Source: Daedaleopsis sinensis
Taxonomy: Eukaryota; Basidiomycota; Agaricomycetes; Polyporales; Polyporaceae
DNA: 64,000 nt
Assembly (NCBI GenBank): GCA_033807695.1
Contig: CM066309.1
Location: 3,534,001 to 3,598,000 of the forward strand
Direction: 5' to 3'
The notes beneath the pieces were generated by a model that was not told the origin of the DNA, made no database searches, and saw nothing but the letters and a program-made list of their open reading frames with translations. Within the stretch, counting starts at the first letter, position 1. Each line of letters opens with the position of its first letter. Below, one piece after another: positions 1 to 12,054 of the stretch. The translations under genes were made by a program, and so were the position numbers.

Positions 1-353
1 AGACACCCTTCCTGAATTCGAATCTCGTTTCGAGTCTTCCTGCCGCGCACGATACTAGTCGTGACTCACCTCTGCTTTCCACTGGCAGGATCGAACGTCC
101 GCGCGCAGACACCTGTCCGCACTGCGCAGTAGTGTATTCTCGTAGTGCACGACGTCGCGGTGCGCTCGGTCATCGATGTCTGTCCGTCGACGACGGGGAG
201 TCGGCGTGCAGTGGGCGTCGTTGGTCAAGGAGGCACAGTCAGACATACCGGCCGGCGCCGAACGACGCGACGCGCCAAACCCTGCCGCGCCTAGCGCGTC
301 TAGCGCGCCTGCCATTAACCTTGTGCTCCTTGTCGTCCTCCACGACGTGCGCG
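1..353. other. Upstream region of the first gene
   Basis: No gene was recognised here. The short open frames on both strands have no similarity I can name and overlap one another. The stretch most likely holds the promoter and 5' leader of the gene starting at 354. No clear TATA box was seen. Confidence 0.5.
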
Positions 354-2905
354 ATGTCGCGCCCGCTCATCCTCCATGTCTCCGCCCTCAACGACGCAGA
401 ATACACGACGTACACCACATCTATCCGCGACATCGTCGAGCTCGACCACAAGCATACCCCGGACTACGATAAGCTCGCCGTCGGGGCCCGCGAAGCGCGA
501 GCGTGGCTTAGAGGCCGCTATCCCTCCATCCCGCCCAACACGCTCGACTCGGTGCGTGTCTGAGATCTGGGATATTGCTGTTCTCACTCTCATCGTATCC
601 CAGATTCTACGGCTCTTCGCCCCTGACCTCGGCCCAGCAGATGTTCTCTCCGGCGGCCAGTTCTTTGCCGCGCTGCGGCTCGTCGCTCATGTCCTGAGCG
701 GAAGGGAAATGGACCCGAGCCTCGTCTTCGTGCAAGGTATGTTCTCTGCTCTTCTCCGTCTTCTTTGCACTCGTTTGCAACGGTCAAGATGCATGCTCTA
801 CCGGATATGCTTGCTGCGCCTATGATCCTCTCTTGCCCATTGGGAAATCTCCCATGTCGTGGCTTCTATGTTGCATTGGCGTTCGGGCCTCGCGACAGGC
901 TCTCTGCTACCATTCACATCTGTGTGAGATCACAAGCGAGCCGTCTCTGGACGCAGTGTTCGCGGCGGAGTCTGAGATGCAACTCTTAGATCTTCCGTGT
1001 GCACATGTCCAAATATAGGGTATGAAAAGACATGGTATCACGGTCGTCACGAAGTATCTGGTGGTCGTGCCCAGCTAGTTTGGTGGCTAGCCATCACAAA
1101 GGCCTCTCTCCTGGTCGAGCAAGGAAGATCTAGAGCAACACTTCACTCTTGCTGACGAGACGTGCACTCGCTCATACGAATTTCTGAGATCATTAGGTCT
1201 GATGCACTAATATTTTCTTCACTATCCTGGTGAAGACTTTTTACTAATCTTTTCACGTTACATAGCCCATCCGGACGAGCTTGCGTCCCGCTCGCCCTCT
1301 CCTTTCGGCAAGCGGTCCCGTGTCCCGTCCCCTGATAACAATCCCTTCTACAAGCACGGAGACTCTAGTCATGCACCGGCAGTTACATCCGCCCCTGCAC
1401 GGACTGCTCCTCCGTCTCTTCCACCGAAGCCCACCAACCCGTTCCTGGGTCGGAGAGGTTCCCATGATGCCCCGCCTCAATCCGCACCTCCTTCATCAGG
1501 CATCTTTGTGGGATCTCGCTCCTCCGTAAACCAAGACGCCAGGGTACCTCCATTACCTCCCCGCAAACCCCCCGTCCTGCCTCCGCGGCACGCATCGATG
1601 AGCGCGCAGAATCTGCAATTCAGTAGCCGCGAGCCTCCGCCCCCCATTCCTGCCTTCCCGAGAAGCGTCTCGACCAACCATGCGAATCCCCTGATCCAAC
1701 AATCCCTGAAAGCGACACGAATCGGACAGAGCTTGAAGGAGGCTGAGCGGCAACTCGAGCAGGAACGTGTCATGGAGGTGCTCAAGAGCAGCGCTGGTGA
1801 TCCGAGACGGACGCGCAGCAAGAGCCCGATCAAAGACGCAAGCAGCTCCGCGTCATCCTCGAGCTCTGTTGACCGCACTGCGACCCATCGACGAGTCCCG
1901 TCGCTTCCTCCAAGACGCAACATGAGCCCTCCCGCCTCCAGCTTCGGCGGTTCCGTACGGTCCTATGAGCAGATCGCCAACGCCTCGCTATCCCCATTCA
2001 AGCGCTCATCAGTGTCAGTGACTCCAGACCCACCGGCGAGGCTGTTCGCGTCGCCCAGCAACTCTCCAACCAGAACACCTCCGCGCCCGGTCTCTGATCT
2101 ACCTCCAGAACCGCCACCTACCCATCCCGATCGCAAGGCGCTCGCGCTGAGCTTGGACGCAGACCGTTTCCCGCCGTCGAATCCGTCTCCCCGCGTCGGC
2201 CGCTCGAAGTCTCTACACCATCCCTCCCCTCCGCCTGTCCCGCCACCACCACGGCGGAAGCGGCCAGAAAGTGCTCAGCTAACCCCGACATCCTCTCCCT
2301 TCGAGTCTCCGTTCGCAAACCCGCCAGAATCAGACAACCCGTCGCCGTCGAATCTCATGCTCTCCCGACATCTCTCGCTCTCGTCCAACCGCGAGCGCGA
2401 GCGGGAACGCGGGCGAGAAGCGCTCAAAGACAGGGACAGGGACAAGGACAAGGAGCGCGGCTGGGACGCGTTCGCGGACTCGTCGATCGGGAGCCTGCAG
2501 AAGACGCTGACGAACCTGCAGCTCCGCGCGCAGCCCGCGCTCGACACGGCGCGGTTCAAGGCCGAGGGCGCGTTCTCACGGCGCGGGTTCGTGCCCGCCG
2601 GCACCCATCGGCCGCCGTGGATGCGCGCGGAGGGCGAGAAGCGGCTGATGGACGATGTCGACGGCGACGACTCGGGGAGCGCGGGGCCGGACTTGGATGC
2701 GGACGCGGACGACGCGAATAGCAGCCTGGGACACGACCACGAACCTGGGACGACGGGACGCGTCGAGGAGCGGGCGAGACGCTGGAGGGAGGGCGGGGTC
2801 GACGTTGCGGTCGTGGATAAGGATGAGGGGCGGGGCGGGAAGAAGATGGTGCTGCAGAGGGACGACTTGAAGTGGCCGGCGGGGGACGGCTGGGCGCCGC
2901 TATAA
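354..2905 (+). CDS. EH-like, proline-rich adaptor-type protein
   Basis: Predicted protein of 656 residues in three exons: 354-551, 604-736 and 1266-2905. The introns are 52 bp and an unusually long 529 bp. Residues 66-100 resemble the second half of an EH domain: an acidic loop followed by LSGGQFFAALRL, the pattern that closes the second EF-hand. The rest is low-complexity, with polyproline SH3-type stretches, two NPF tripeptides (the usual EH ligand) near residues 130-165, a short charged helix and an Arg/Glu-Arg/Asp-rich segment near residue 410. An EH-like fold plus NPF motifs suggests a role in endocytosis or actin patch scaffolding, but this is inference and the N-terminal half of the domain is divergent. 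The start is the first ATG in frame with the conserved block. The CTAAT branch site before the exon-3 acceptor supports the long intron. Confidence 0.75.
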
Positions 2906-4307
2906 CATGATCACGATGCGGGATGACGACGTCTCCCTGGTGCTTCGCACCCCAGCACGACGGACGTACAAGCTCAGAGACGAACCGGAAAGTGACCTAG
3001 GAAGAAGCACTGGTAGGTGAGGTAGGTGATACTACTGTAGTACATTTAGTCCGCCGAACCTGTATTGTTACATACCACATCGTCGCATTCGCGTTTTCGC
3101 TGTGTCTACTACTACCCACCATTACTTACCCACTGTAGAGTTCTATATGCATATGCTTGCATACGTAAGTACCCGAACACAAACCAGTACGATACTTCAA
3201 CTTTGCTAGCCTCTTTGAGGACGGCCCACAGGCCTGCTCGCTGTAAATGAAGCAGTCTTCAATGGCCCGCACTCGGCTAAAGTGTTAGTAGTAACATCGC
3301 AACATGCGTCTCCTCGAATATCCGTCTACGGTTCCGCTTTGCTTTTGAATCCACTAGCACATTCTCGAACAATGCTCACTTCGGAAGCTTTATACTGACG
3401 TCTTCAAGGCTCCTTGCACTTTCCTGCGCACGGTCTGCCCTCGTTCATCTTGTCTGTATGACGCGGCCACTGTGTCCGAGATCAAATGTAGATGGCCCAA
3501 TGGTATCCACATCTTCGAGTCTCCCGCCGTCACCTGGCAAGCCCCATCTCACGCCGCTCAGGGCTTCGATGACTACTGGCACGAAGTTTAACGATTAAGT
3601 TTACCCCCGGCGACTCGGAGCCGGGGCCAATCGTACGATTGTCCCTCCTACGGGGACTCGGACTCGAACCACCCCAGGATGGCAGATGGACACCCGAACC
3701 CTCGGACCCCGAGGAAGCTTCTGAGGGTGGCCAGGACAACAACAACAACGAGCACTTTGCGGACAGTGCTGGTGGTGAAGCTCTCGTCTTGACTATGGCG
3801 CACATGAATATTTGAATATCGGTGATCCTCGGGCTAGACCCAATACACAAAAGGCCCTCTCATGATCCTATCACTGGCAGTCGAGTCTACTATGTGGGAT
3901 TATGCAATTTATGCTAGACATGTGCGGGGCCATTTTGGAAGCGGGTGGCTTCAAGTTAGCGGCCTCGCTACCGCCATGTTCATGGCTGGATTTGACGTCT
4001 GTATCTGGCGTTTAGAGGAGCTGACTCGTCTGCTTCTGCACCGTGGCATCTGAACGTTGTCCAGAAGCGAGTGACTCGTGATGATGAAAGGATACGCCCA
4101 ATGTCATTCAGAGGTCGTTCTCACGCCGGTTAGTACCCGCACCCCCCTTCCAAGGATGGACGTCTGGACAGCGGTTGGCTAGCTATCTTTGTCCTTGTGT
4201 GTTTCTGGCGCACAGATGTCCAAGACGATAACAGCTTATCGCAACAGCACATCCTCTCCTCCACCCCAGCATCCCAGCTGTCGCTCCCCTCCGGATCGGG
4301 CTCCCCA
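2906..4307. other. Intergenic region, no gene seen
   Basis: This stretch of 1.4 kb contains only short overlapping open frames without recognisable similarity. Around 3590-3670 it has short GC-rich inverted patches and near 3740 a short AAC run. It must hold the 3' end of the upstream gene and the promoter of the methyltransferase gene. Confidence 0.5.
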
Positions 4308-5079
4308 ATGTCGACTTCCATCTTGCTCAAAATCACTTTGCTCATATGCCATGCTATAAGTACATACCGAGGCATGACTCCTCCTACACTCCCTCCTTCC
4401 CCGAACGAGAGACAACGCGCCACACCGGACTTCTTCTCGAGAGCGACGGGCCTCCAGCGGCGGGCAATCACAACTACAAAGGTCAGCGCGGTCCATTTCC
4501 CTTTCGAAATCACCCTTTCTCACTGTGGGGATTTTCAAGATTATATTCTGCGCGATCGCCATATCTGAAGCAGCGACTCTAATCGCGCAGGTCTTCGTTT
4601 CGCCCACCTCCTTCTACTCGTGGGGCGGCGACGGGTCGTCGTACTCTTTGCGCCTTACCCTGGCCTCCGCTATAGGTTGCCTCTTCGGAGTTCTTGGCGG
4701 ATGCATCCGCGTCTGGTGCCACCACACCCTCGGATCCTTTTTTACATGGGAGCTCGCCCTGCGTGACGGGCACAAGCTCATCACTCAAGGGCCGTACCGC
4801 ATCGTCCGCCATCCGAGCTACACTGGCTTCCTCTTTCTCACCACCGGAGATTTCTTGCTGCTCTACAGTCGAGGCTCGCTCTTCTGCGAATCCGGGCTGA
4901 GCAACACTATAGCGGGAAGATTAGCAGCGGCTTTCGCGACCGTATGCATGGGATGGGTGTGGGGAGGAATATTCCAGAGGACGCAGAGGGAGGACATGAT
5001 GTTGAAGAATGGATTTGGGAAGGAATGGGAGGAGTGGGCCCAGAAGACGCGGTACCGTCTCATTCCTTACGTCTACTAA
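4308..5079 (+). CDS. ste14: Protein-S-isoprenylcysteine O-methyltransferase
   Basis: Methylates the carboxyl group of the C-terminal prenylcysteine of CaaX proteins such as Ras, Rho and lipopeptide pheromones, normally in the ER membrane. Exons 4308-4481 and 4540-5079 (58-bp phase-0 intron) give 237 residues, the usual size for fungal ICMT. The C-terminal half shows the family signature: GPYRIVRHPSYTGF near residue 140 for cofactor and substrate binding, and a late RTQREDMML...FGKEWEEW block typical of Ste14/ICMT. Several hydrophobic segments fit a polytopic membrane protein. The start was chosen because the short hydrophobic leader followed by a TPP..PP segment is what basidiomycete ICMTs show. 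The frame is open further upstream without a better ATG. Confidence 0.9.
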
Positions 5080-5936
5080 ATGATGTCAAGCTTCATCGAC
5101 TCCGTGTTTATCTTCTTCGTTACGTTGAATCTTCTGTACGTCTTCAGAACATTCATAAATGGCTGATGTGTACGAGGTGTAGTCACTTTTAGTTGTCTAG
5201 GGCGGGAGTAACACAGTGTACGACCAGTAGCTTAGGAGTCACCGCTTTTCGGGGCAGGCGTTCAATACAGTATCCTTTTCGGGGCATCTAAGCGCTCACA
5301 TACCATTCTGGACGAACTCGTGAGCTTCCTCCCTTCGACATATTTCCACACGCGCGTTGGCCGACTTCGCGATGGACCATCGGAAGGCCTCAATCAGTCA
5401 CCACTGCGAGTACTGCGACCGCCGCGGGTCGCGTGCTGTGTTCTTAGTGCATGAACGCATGAACGTTTGCTACGTATGCCATTCGATGTCCTAGTACGGT
5501 CTCTTGGGCCTCGAGCCTCAGGCTGTGTCCTAGCACAACATACTTCTACGTACTGCTGACTCTACCACTCTAGGCGAGCATAACCAGGCCACGGTACTCT
5601 ACATCACCAGAAAAAAACCAGGGTGAATTACATGAGTCGAGACCCGACCTGTCGGCTCTCGATGTTCGGAAGTTCGGAATGCCACGACTGCTATCGACGG
5701 ACGGCAATCCTGCATTGTGGTATGACGCCGACGATGATGTGCACCCGTGTCGAGGAGGAGCACGCTGGCTCGCGCCCAGTCTGGGTGAAGGAGCATGCAG
5801 GAATGGATCGGCGCGATGAAATGACGGAGACTGTAACGCTACACGAGTTCCAAGATACAGCGGAGGGAGGGGCCGAGCGACGCAAAGTGAAAGCGAATGG
5901 ACCGTACGACGGAGAGGACCTCTGAGCAACCACGTC
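5080..5936. other. Intergenic region with a repeat fragment
   Basis: The downstream regions of two convergent genes. No coding gene was recognised. A 31-bp piece at 5256-5286 recurs inverted near 11.25 kb, and a 12-bp part of it is duplicated locally at 5245-5256. Confidence 0.5.
5256..5286 (+). repeat. Dispersed repeat fragment, copy 1
   Basis: A 31-bp stretch ending in TATCCTTTTCGGGGCA matches the opposite strand of 11240-11270 with about two mismatches. The last 12 bases also occur directly upstream at 5245-5256. It is probably a remnant of a dispersed element, and its full extent cannot be seen from two short copies. Confidence 0.5.
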
Positions 5937-8900
5937 TCAGTTATCCGTGGAGAGTGCGGTGCGGCAGATCGGGCACACTCGCGCCGTGCGCAGCCACCGC
6001 CGGAGGCACACCTCGTGGAATCTGTATGCCAAAAGTCTGTCAGCTCTCTCCGCCCTTGTTCGACGCGCTAGATGAGTTACGCAGGCAAGACACTCACGAG
6101 TGCTTGCACACAGGCGTCAGCGCCGCGCTCTCCCCGCGCCGGAACTGGGACAGACAGACCCCGCAGCGGTCCACGGGCACGCCCAGCAGCGCCAGCTTCA
6201 GCTTCACCCGGCCGTCCTTGAGCACGCGCCGCCGCCGGACCTCGATCGCGCCTGTGAAGGGCACGGTGGACTTCTCCACCTGGGCGGCGGACGGCACGGC
6301 CGCAGCGGGCCCCATGATTTCCGAGACGAGGAGCAAGTCCTGTATTGGAGCGGTCAATGACGGCACTTGGGGGGGTAGCAAGAAAAAGAAACAAGAGCGC
6401 TCACCTCGTAGTTACGCCCGTCCTCCGCGCCCTCGAGTGCTCGCGATGCGAGCACGTCCAGGTCCGTGACGTGCAGAAACTCGTTCCGTGGGACGTCCGC
6501 GTCTTCCAGCACCTCCCCCTCACGCTCGCCTGCACGGTCGTCGTCCTCCCTGACGTCTTCGAGCACGCTGCCGCCAGACGTCGAACGCTCCATTGCTGGT
6601 GGCGCAGGAACTTGAAGAGCTAGCATAGGTGCTGGCAGAGCCGGCGCGGTGACAGGCGCAGCGGACGAGACCGCCGGCTCCGCACTAGGGTTCACTGGGG
6701 AAGGCGTCGGTGATGGACGCTTCGAGGGCGGCAGCGACACAGATAGCTGGGGCATCGGCATCGACATCGGCATCGGCGGCGGCGGCGGCGGAGGGGGAGG
6801 ACGAAGCTGCAGCGGGGCATGTTCCGGGACGCGATTGACGGGATATCCGTCTGGCACCCTCTTCACAGGGAGCGCCGCCCCCGCGTCCTGCTCCTGGTGC
6901 TCGTGCTCCGCGGGAGGCTGCGGGAGCGGCCGCCCGCGGTAGTGGTATTGCTGGGCCGAGCCCGCAGGGAACGTCGGCGTCGTGGGCGTCGACGCAGACA
7001 CGGGCGAAGGTGCGCGCGACGCGGTCAAGGAGAGCAAGAGCGGAGGCGGTGCGGGCACAGGCGCGAGCGGGGATGGCGGCGGGGAGCGGCGGAGCGCGCG
7101 CGTCTCGCTCTCGTCCATCAGCTGCTCGATCGACGCGCACTCGCGGAGGCTCTGCGTATCGCAGTCCGGTTCGCGCGCGTCCTCTGCATCCTCCCCCTCC
7201 TCGAATGCCGGACCCGAGCCGAACCCGCTGCCGTACGGGAACGGGAAGGCCACACCGCCCGAGGCGGCGGCGGAGGAGGAGAGGGGACTCGACATGGGCA
7301 AGGAGAGCGAGTCGTGGTCGAGCTGGACCATCGCCTTCCTGTGCGAGGGGGGAGGCGTGATCGCGCGCCGCCTCCGAAGGTGGGAGGGACCGTCCGCGGC
7401 CGACGAAGGTGGTACATCCGCGTAGGCGCCGTGGTGGGCGGCTGGGGCAGGAGAGGCGACGGCATTCCAGGCTTGAGCTTGAGGACGCGCAGACTCGGGC
7501 AGGACGCGCATAGCGGTCGGCGAGACGGGGGCCGACTGGTGGCGGAGTGCGTACTTCTCGCTGCGCGAGAGGGCGGAGATGGCTGGATGGATAGGCGGTG
7601 GGAGGCGAGCGAGAGGTGTGGAAGGTGTCGCAGCGGGACTTCCGTGCGGGAGCAAAGCAGAGTATCCGATCGGCGTCGCGAGAGGGGACGGACGGATGGG
7701 AGAGCCAGATGTAGGCGTTTGAGACAGCGGCGAGCGTGTCGGAGACGGTGTCTTCCACACGACCGATGGCGATGGTCGGATGGCACGAGGGGTGCCGGGT
7801 GATACGGGACTGCTGGGTGCCAGCGCTCCCGTTGTCGCTGCTGGATTCAATGGCACAGGAAGAGTCGTGCTGTTCGTCATTGCATTAGCTTGCGTCTGGA
7901 TGCGTGCCCGTTGAGGCTGGCCGGCGCTTGCTATCCTTCGCAGTGGTGACTTTTCTGGCAAGAACGGACGAGCCGACGCCGGGGATGGGGCGGGGAGTGG
8001 AGTGTGTACGACGGGCACCGGGTCAAGGGTAGGGAGCGGTGGCGAAGTCGGCGTTGCAGGATTCTCCGCGATGGGTGAATGCCGGTGCCGTACTGGTCTA
8101 TTCAGGAAAGCGGCGCGGTGCTCTGCTGTGGGCGAGGTTGGCGACGTCGCCGCGGTTTCAGGGATGGATTGGGCAGGGGAAGTGGGCGTGGACGAGTTCG
8201 TAGTCGAATGCGTTGAGTGACTTGAGTGTGTCGAGTCGCCCTCGACAAACTCCCAGCCGTCTATCGACTCTGACGCAGATGACGAGTCCGACGACGACAC
8301 AAAGCTTGCATTTAGAGTAACGTCTGAGCCCTGGATTGCGTTGATTGGCAGACACTGGGCGCGCAAGTGCTCGCGCTCGCGTTCCTTCCCCTTCAGGGAA
8401 CCGAACAAGCGTTTTACCCCGAAACTCTCCTTGCGCTTGAGCCCTTGCGTCTTCGCATTCGGGGAGCTTGGGGCTGCTACTTTGTCCCCGTGGCTATTGT
8501 GCCCCAATGCAGTGGTGAGCGAGAGAGTAACGGTACTCGCCCAAGCGCCGGGGTTCTTGAAGAAAGACGTGTTGGGAGAAAGTGGCGATGACGGTGGACT
8601 AGATGGTTCCGGGCTCTGTGACTTCAATCTTATCTGAGAACGTGACATAAACATCGCTTTCGAGTGCGAGAAGGTCGAGTGTTGGTAGGGCGACTTGCCG
8701 CGAGGCTGCCCTGAGGGGTGATCGCCTTCGTCCTCGTCTTCTTCGTCACTTACTTCGTCGATGCTCTGGATGTCTCCACACTCCAGGGGCCGGAGCGATC
8801 CACAGTGTGAGCACCGCTTCGTATGAGGATCTACGGGTGCGTCGGAGGAGCTGCCGGCAAGAGCTGTGAGAGCTTCTTGTGTGTTCCGCCGCTCAAACTC

Positions 8901-10040
8901 GCGTTGCACGCGCTCCTCGAGAGAGTAGCCCAGTCGCCTGTCAGCCGACCAGCGCTGACGAGGATCCCAGGTAAACTCTTCAAAAATGTCGGAGACAGTG
9001 GAAACAGATGCCCGGGATTGGGGGTAGGGAGATGACGGAGGGGAGGGGGTGGATGGTGAAAGGTCAACCCTCGGCTCGGAGGGCCGGGAGAGGGAAAGCT
9101 GGGAGACAGCGGGAGAGTCGCGGAGCGCATGTGCAGGAGAAAGCAGGGTGGTCGTGGATGGGGACGTGAGGCGGAATGGAACAGCACCTGGAGAGCGTTC
9201 ACGAGGCTGGGGTGCAGGCTGGACAGTTGATGACTGTGGGACAGACCTTGGCTGCGGAGGACGGAGGAGCGGCGTGTCGGAGAAGGCGGTCGACTCGGAG
9301 ACGACAGTGGGCAATGTGGCCGATGAAGCCAACGCCAAAGGCGACGGCGCAGGATAGAGCGATCGAACATGAGGAGAAGGGGGGACGTAATGGGGATCCA
9401 CCGACCTGAGAAGAGAGACTTGGGACACTGCGGGAGAATTATCGACTGTATTCGGCGTGGGTCGCATCGACATCGAGGGCGTCATATGCTGGGGCGTTTG
9501 TGTGAAGTCATGAGACTGCGAGACGGGCGAATGGGACGATTCCGTTGCAATAGACGACGAGAGGTGCGTTGGGACATGAGGAGGAGAGGCAATCGCATCC
9601 TCGAAAGACGGTGGGGGGTAGTCCGGGATGGCCTGGTCTATAGCAAGGTCAACAAGCGAGGATTGAAGAGAGGTAATGAACGTACCATCCACGATAGGAT
9701 CATACCGACGTGATGTGCCAGGAGACGGAGGAGTCGGGGACGAGATGGCAGTCTTACGAGTGCGCACCTGGGCGGGGGCAGGATGGAGTTTGCGAGAGGA
9801 CGAAGAGGGGACGGCGGTAGTGAAGCGGGGTTCTTCGTCGTCTGGTATCCTGTCCTTGTTAGCGGACTGCTTCTTCTTCTTGACTGGCTTCCTGATCCTC
9901 CCTGCGTTCTGAGGGGGGATGAGCGTGAGCTGGCCGTGGTGGGTAACGACATGGGTCAAGTAGGGTGCCACACGGAGAGCGTCGTCCTGTCGGTGCTGGC
10001 GTCGGGAGGAGGACGGCTCTTGCTGGTGTGACGAGGACAT
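5937..10040 (-). CDS. Large disordered protein with C-terminal RING-H2 finger
   Basis: Predicted protein of 1,320 residues. Exon 1 is a single 3.6-kb block (10040-6405), followed by 6339-6098 and 6021-5937, with introns of 65 and 76 bp. Almost the whole of exon 1 is Ser/Pro/Thr-rich and looks disordered, with a polyproline run followed by alternating Met-Pro and an acidic patch near residue 440 next to a CSHCG pair. The last 110 residues hold a C3H2C3 finger: CGVC, then CKHSFHEVC, then CPIC, with the protein ending 8 residues later. The finger spans the last intron, so it is complete only after splicing. RING-H2 proteins normally act as E3 ubiquitin ligases, with the disordered region recruiting substrates. 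The substrate is unknown. The start ATG at 10040 opens the long frame. Long antisense frames over this gene are GC shadows. Confidence 0.8.
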
Positions 10041-10844
10041 CTGGCGGACGGAAGAGAGAGTCCAACGTGGACAAGCACAAGATCGTCCGTCATCGTGTTT
10101 TTGCTGCCTGCCCCTCTGGCCTCAGCAGCTCGTGCCTCCAAATGCTTCCACAACGAGGTCCACTCGCGGCTCGGCGCTCCGCGGTCGCGTGCACGTGATC
10201 CACGCGTCATAGTATGGCGTACGCGCCCGGACTGCGTTGCTCAACTTGCTGCACTATTCTTCACCCTACTCAGGATGCTCACCGGTCACCTGTGGAGATC
10301 GCGCATACACCCATCTTCTGCACAGTCGAAGTGAGTTTTCTTGTGAACGAATATGCTGAACGACCACGAGCGGCACTACTCACCCGCGGAAACTTCATGC
10401 AAAAATGGGGGCATGCAAGATCGAGGGAGAAGAAAGGAGGAAAAGTTGGCAGCCGTGTCGTGAAGCTGGCATATATATATAGCTAGACCCCTTACACCTG
10501 CATTCTTTTCCATATCCAGAACCTACATGCATACTAATGACGTCAATCGCAGTATCTTGTCAAGCTATAGCAAGCCCTTCAATGCATATGTCACTCGTTT
10601 GCTCTCAGATCTCAATAAGGATCAACCAGAAATATAGAGATCGCACGCACGATACTAGCTCTACCGCACATTTGCGCTTAGTGCGGGTCACTCGACGATG
10701 GCACACGACATTACTTACGCAGAGTTCCAATGGCCCAGCTTCATACATGCTAAAGAGGGCGTTCTTTGGGATTATAACTTAATCGACCGGCGCTGGCACG
10801 ATTGCAAGACGAGGTGCGTTCAACAAACCCGCTGCTCGCCACAT

Positions 10845-11100
10845 TTACTCCTGCCAGTCGCTCAAGGCGTTGTCGTTCTCATCATCCCAGTCGCTCTCGT
10901 CATCCTCATCAGCTCCCTCGTAGGCAGACCTCTCTGTGACCAGGGGCCTGGGAGACTGCGTAGGGGTGCTAGCGGCAGCCGTCGAAGTCGGGAAACCCAT
11001 CGAGGAGTCCCGCGAGGGCAGGATAAGCAGCAGCAAAGCTACTAGCGATGCCAGTGGGCTCCGAGACTACAACGTCCGCCGCGGGGCTATAAGAGCTCAT
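10845..11100 (-). pseudogene. Possible frameshifted coding remnant
   Basis: An ATG at 11100 opens a 43-codon frame (SSYSPAADVVVSEPTG...) that stops at a TAG. In the next frame a Ser/Thr-rich stretch continues without a break into a strongly acidic tail ending EDDESDWDDENDNALSDWQE. Composition on either side fits one small acidic protein broken by a one-base shift. No family is recognised. It could be chance, or the last exon of a decayed gene. Confidence 0.22.
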
Positions 11101-11239
11101 TTGTAGGCCTAGGGAGGGTGGCCTGACGGATACATGCCGATGACGAGATTATCGCAGCTCGAGAGCAAGGCCTGTAGAAGGATGCGGTGGATGTCGCCGT
11201 TCTCCTCTGGAGTTTCAAGCGCTTAATCGCGCGCCTGTG

Positions 11240-11270
11240 TGCCCCGAAAAGGATATTGTACTGAACGCCC
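11240..11270 (-). repeat. Dispersed repeat fragment, copy 2
   Basis: The reverse complement matches 5256-5286. The copy lies in gene-poor DNA next to a possible gene remnant. Confidence 0.5.
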
Positions 11271-11387
11271 GGATCCTCCTCGTCAGTACTTAAATGAGGC
11301 AGTCCCTCGTCGCTCACTCCCATACAACACTCAGCCATAATAAACCATTGTAAGTATCAGTAATGATTCTTCGCTATCATGGCGCTC

Positions 11388-11419
11388 AACCACTTTCACG
11401 GTAAACCACTTTCACGGTA
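11388..11419. repeat. Short tandem duplication, 2 x 16 bp
   Basis: The unit AACCACTTTCACGGTA occurs twice without mismatch at 11388-11403 and 11404-11419. It lies in non-coding DNA. Confidence 0.8.
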
Positions 11420-11969
11420 GAACTCAGCGTACGAGGCTGGCAGCCTGAGGGGATCGCCGACTCGTTGTGATAACACCAGACTGCCACAGCGGGAGTGTGA
11501 GAGCTTTAAGAGCTCTAATCATGCGACCAAGTACGTTATTTTGCATACTCGGACCACCAACGGAGTGTAACATTTGAAGGCCTGAGGCTTGAGAATATAT
11601 TAGGACACAGGCCACCCTGCCACATCCAAAGTTTCGAAGGCACCGAAGACGGACGAGATGTGAACCATATCCACAGCGGTCATCTAGTCGAACACCTTAC
11701 GGTCATTGTCAGCCTCATCAGTCAAGACAACATTGACAGCCAGATTGCGTCGGACAGTCATAGCGGCTATTGCCACTAGGTAGTATTTGTGTTGACGCGT
11801 TTGACAAGAGGAAGTTAATCACGGCCGTGATTTCATGAAGCAATACAGATTTCTGCGGCAAGAAGAGCCTGAGCATATGATTATATGTAGTCCTCGGTAC
11901 GCCTCAGGCCGCTAGCATGGAGTGACGGAGGGTAATGATTGTCAAATCACTGTGTGACGTAGGTAACAA

Positions 11970-12054
11970 GGGTCGATGGCGTAGTTGGTTATCGCATCTG
12001 TCTAACACATTACGTGGTCACAGAAGGTCCTCAGTTCGAGCCTGGGTCGACTCA
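11970..12054 (+). tRNA. tRNA-Val (AAC) with an 11-nt intron
   Basis: The acceptor stem GGGTCGA pairs with TCGACTC, with one G-T wobble. The anticodon stem TCTGT (11997-12001) pairs perfectly with ACAGA (12020-12024). The T stem CTCAG/CTGGG encloses TTCGAGC. The anticodon AAC at 12004-12006 specifies valine. An 11-nt intron (12008-12018) follows position 37, the canonical place. Internal A- and B-box sequences are present, and a TTTT at 12059-12062 is a likely Pol III terminator. The intron would be cut by the tRNA endonuclease and the halves joined by a Trl1-type ligase such as the one encoded at 47.8-51.3 kb. Confidence 0.93.

Larger units (their letters stand above)
10041..11969. other. Gene-poor stretch before tRNA-Val
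   Basis: No intact gene was recognised in these 1.9 kb. It holds an isolated TATATATATA run at 10471-10480 with no convincing gene downstream, a small broken coding remnant (10845-11100, minus), the second copy of a dispersed repeat and a 2x16-bp tandem repeat. Confidence 0.45.

Noticed and set aside
6685..7758. Long open frames on both strands over the RING gene, up to 357 codons
   Set aside because: They are Arg/Ala/Pro-rich shadows of the GC-rich coding exon and end abruptly without any family motif.
10465..10790. TATATATATA run followed by an 81-codon frame
   Set aside because: The frame has no similarity, poor codon pattern and no splice continuation.
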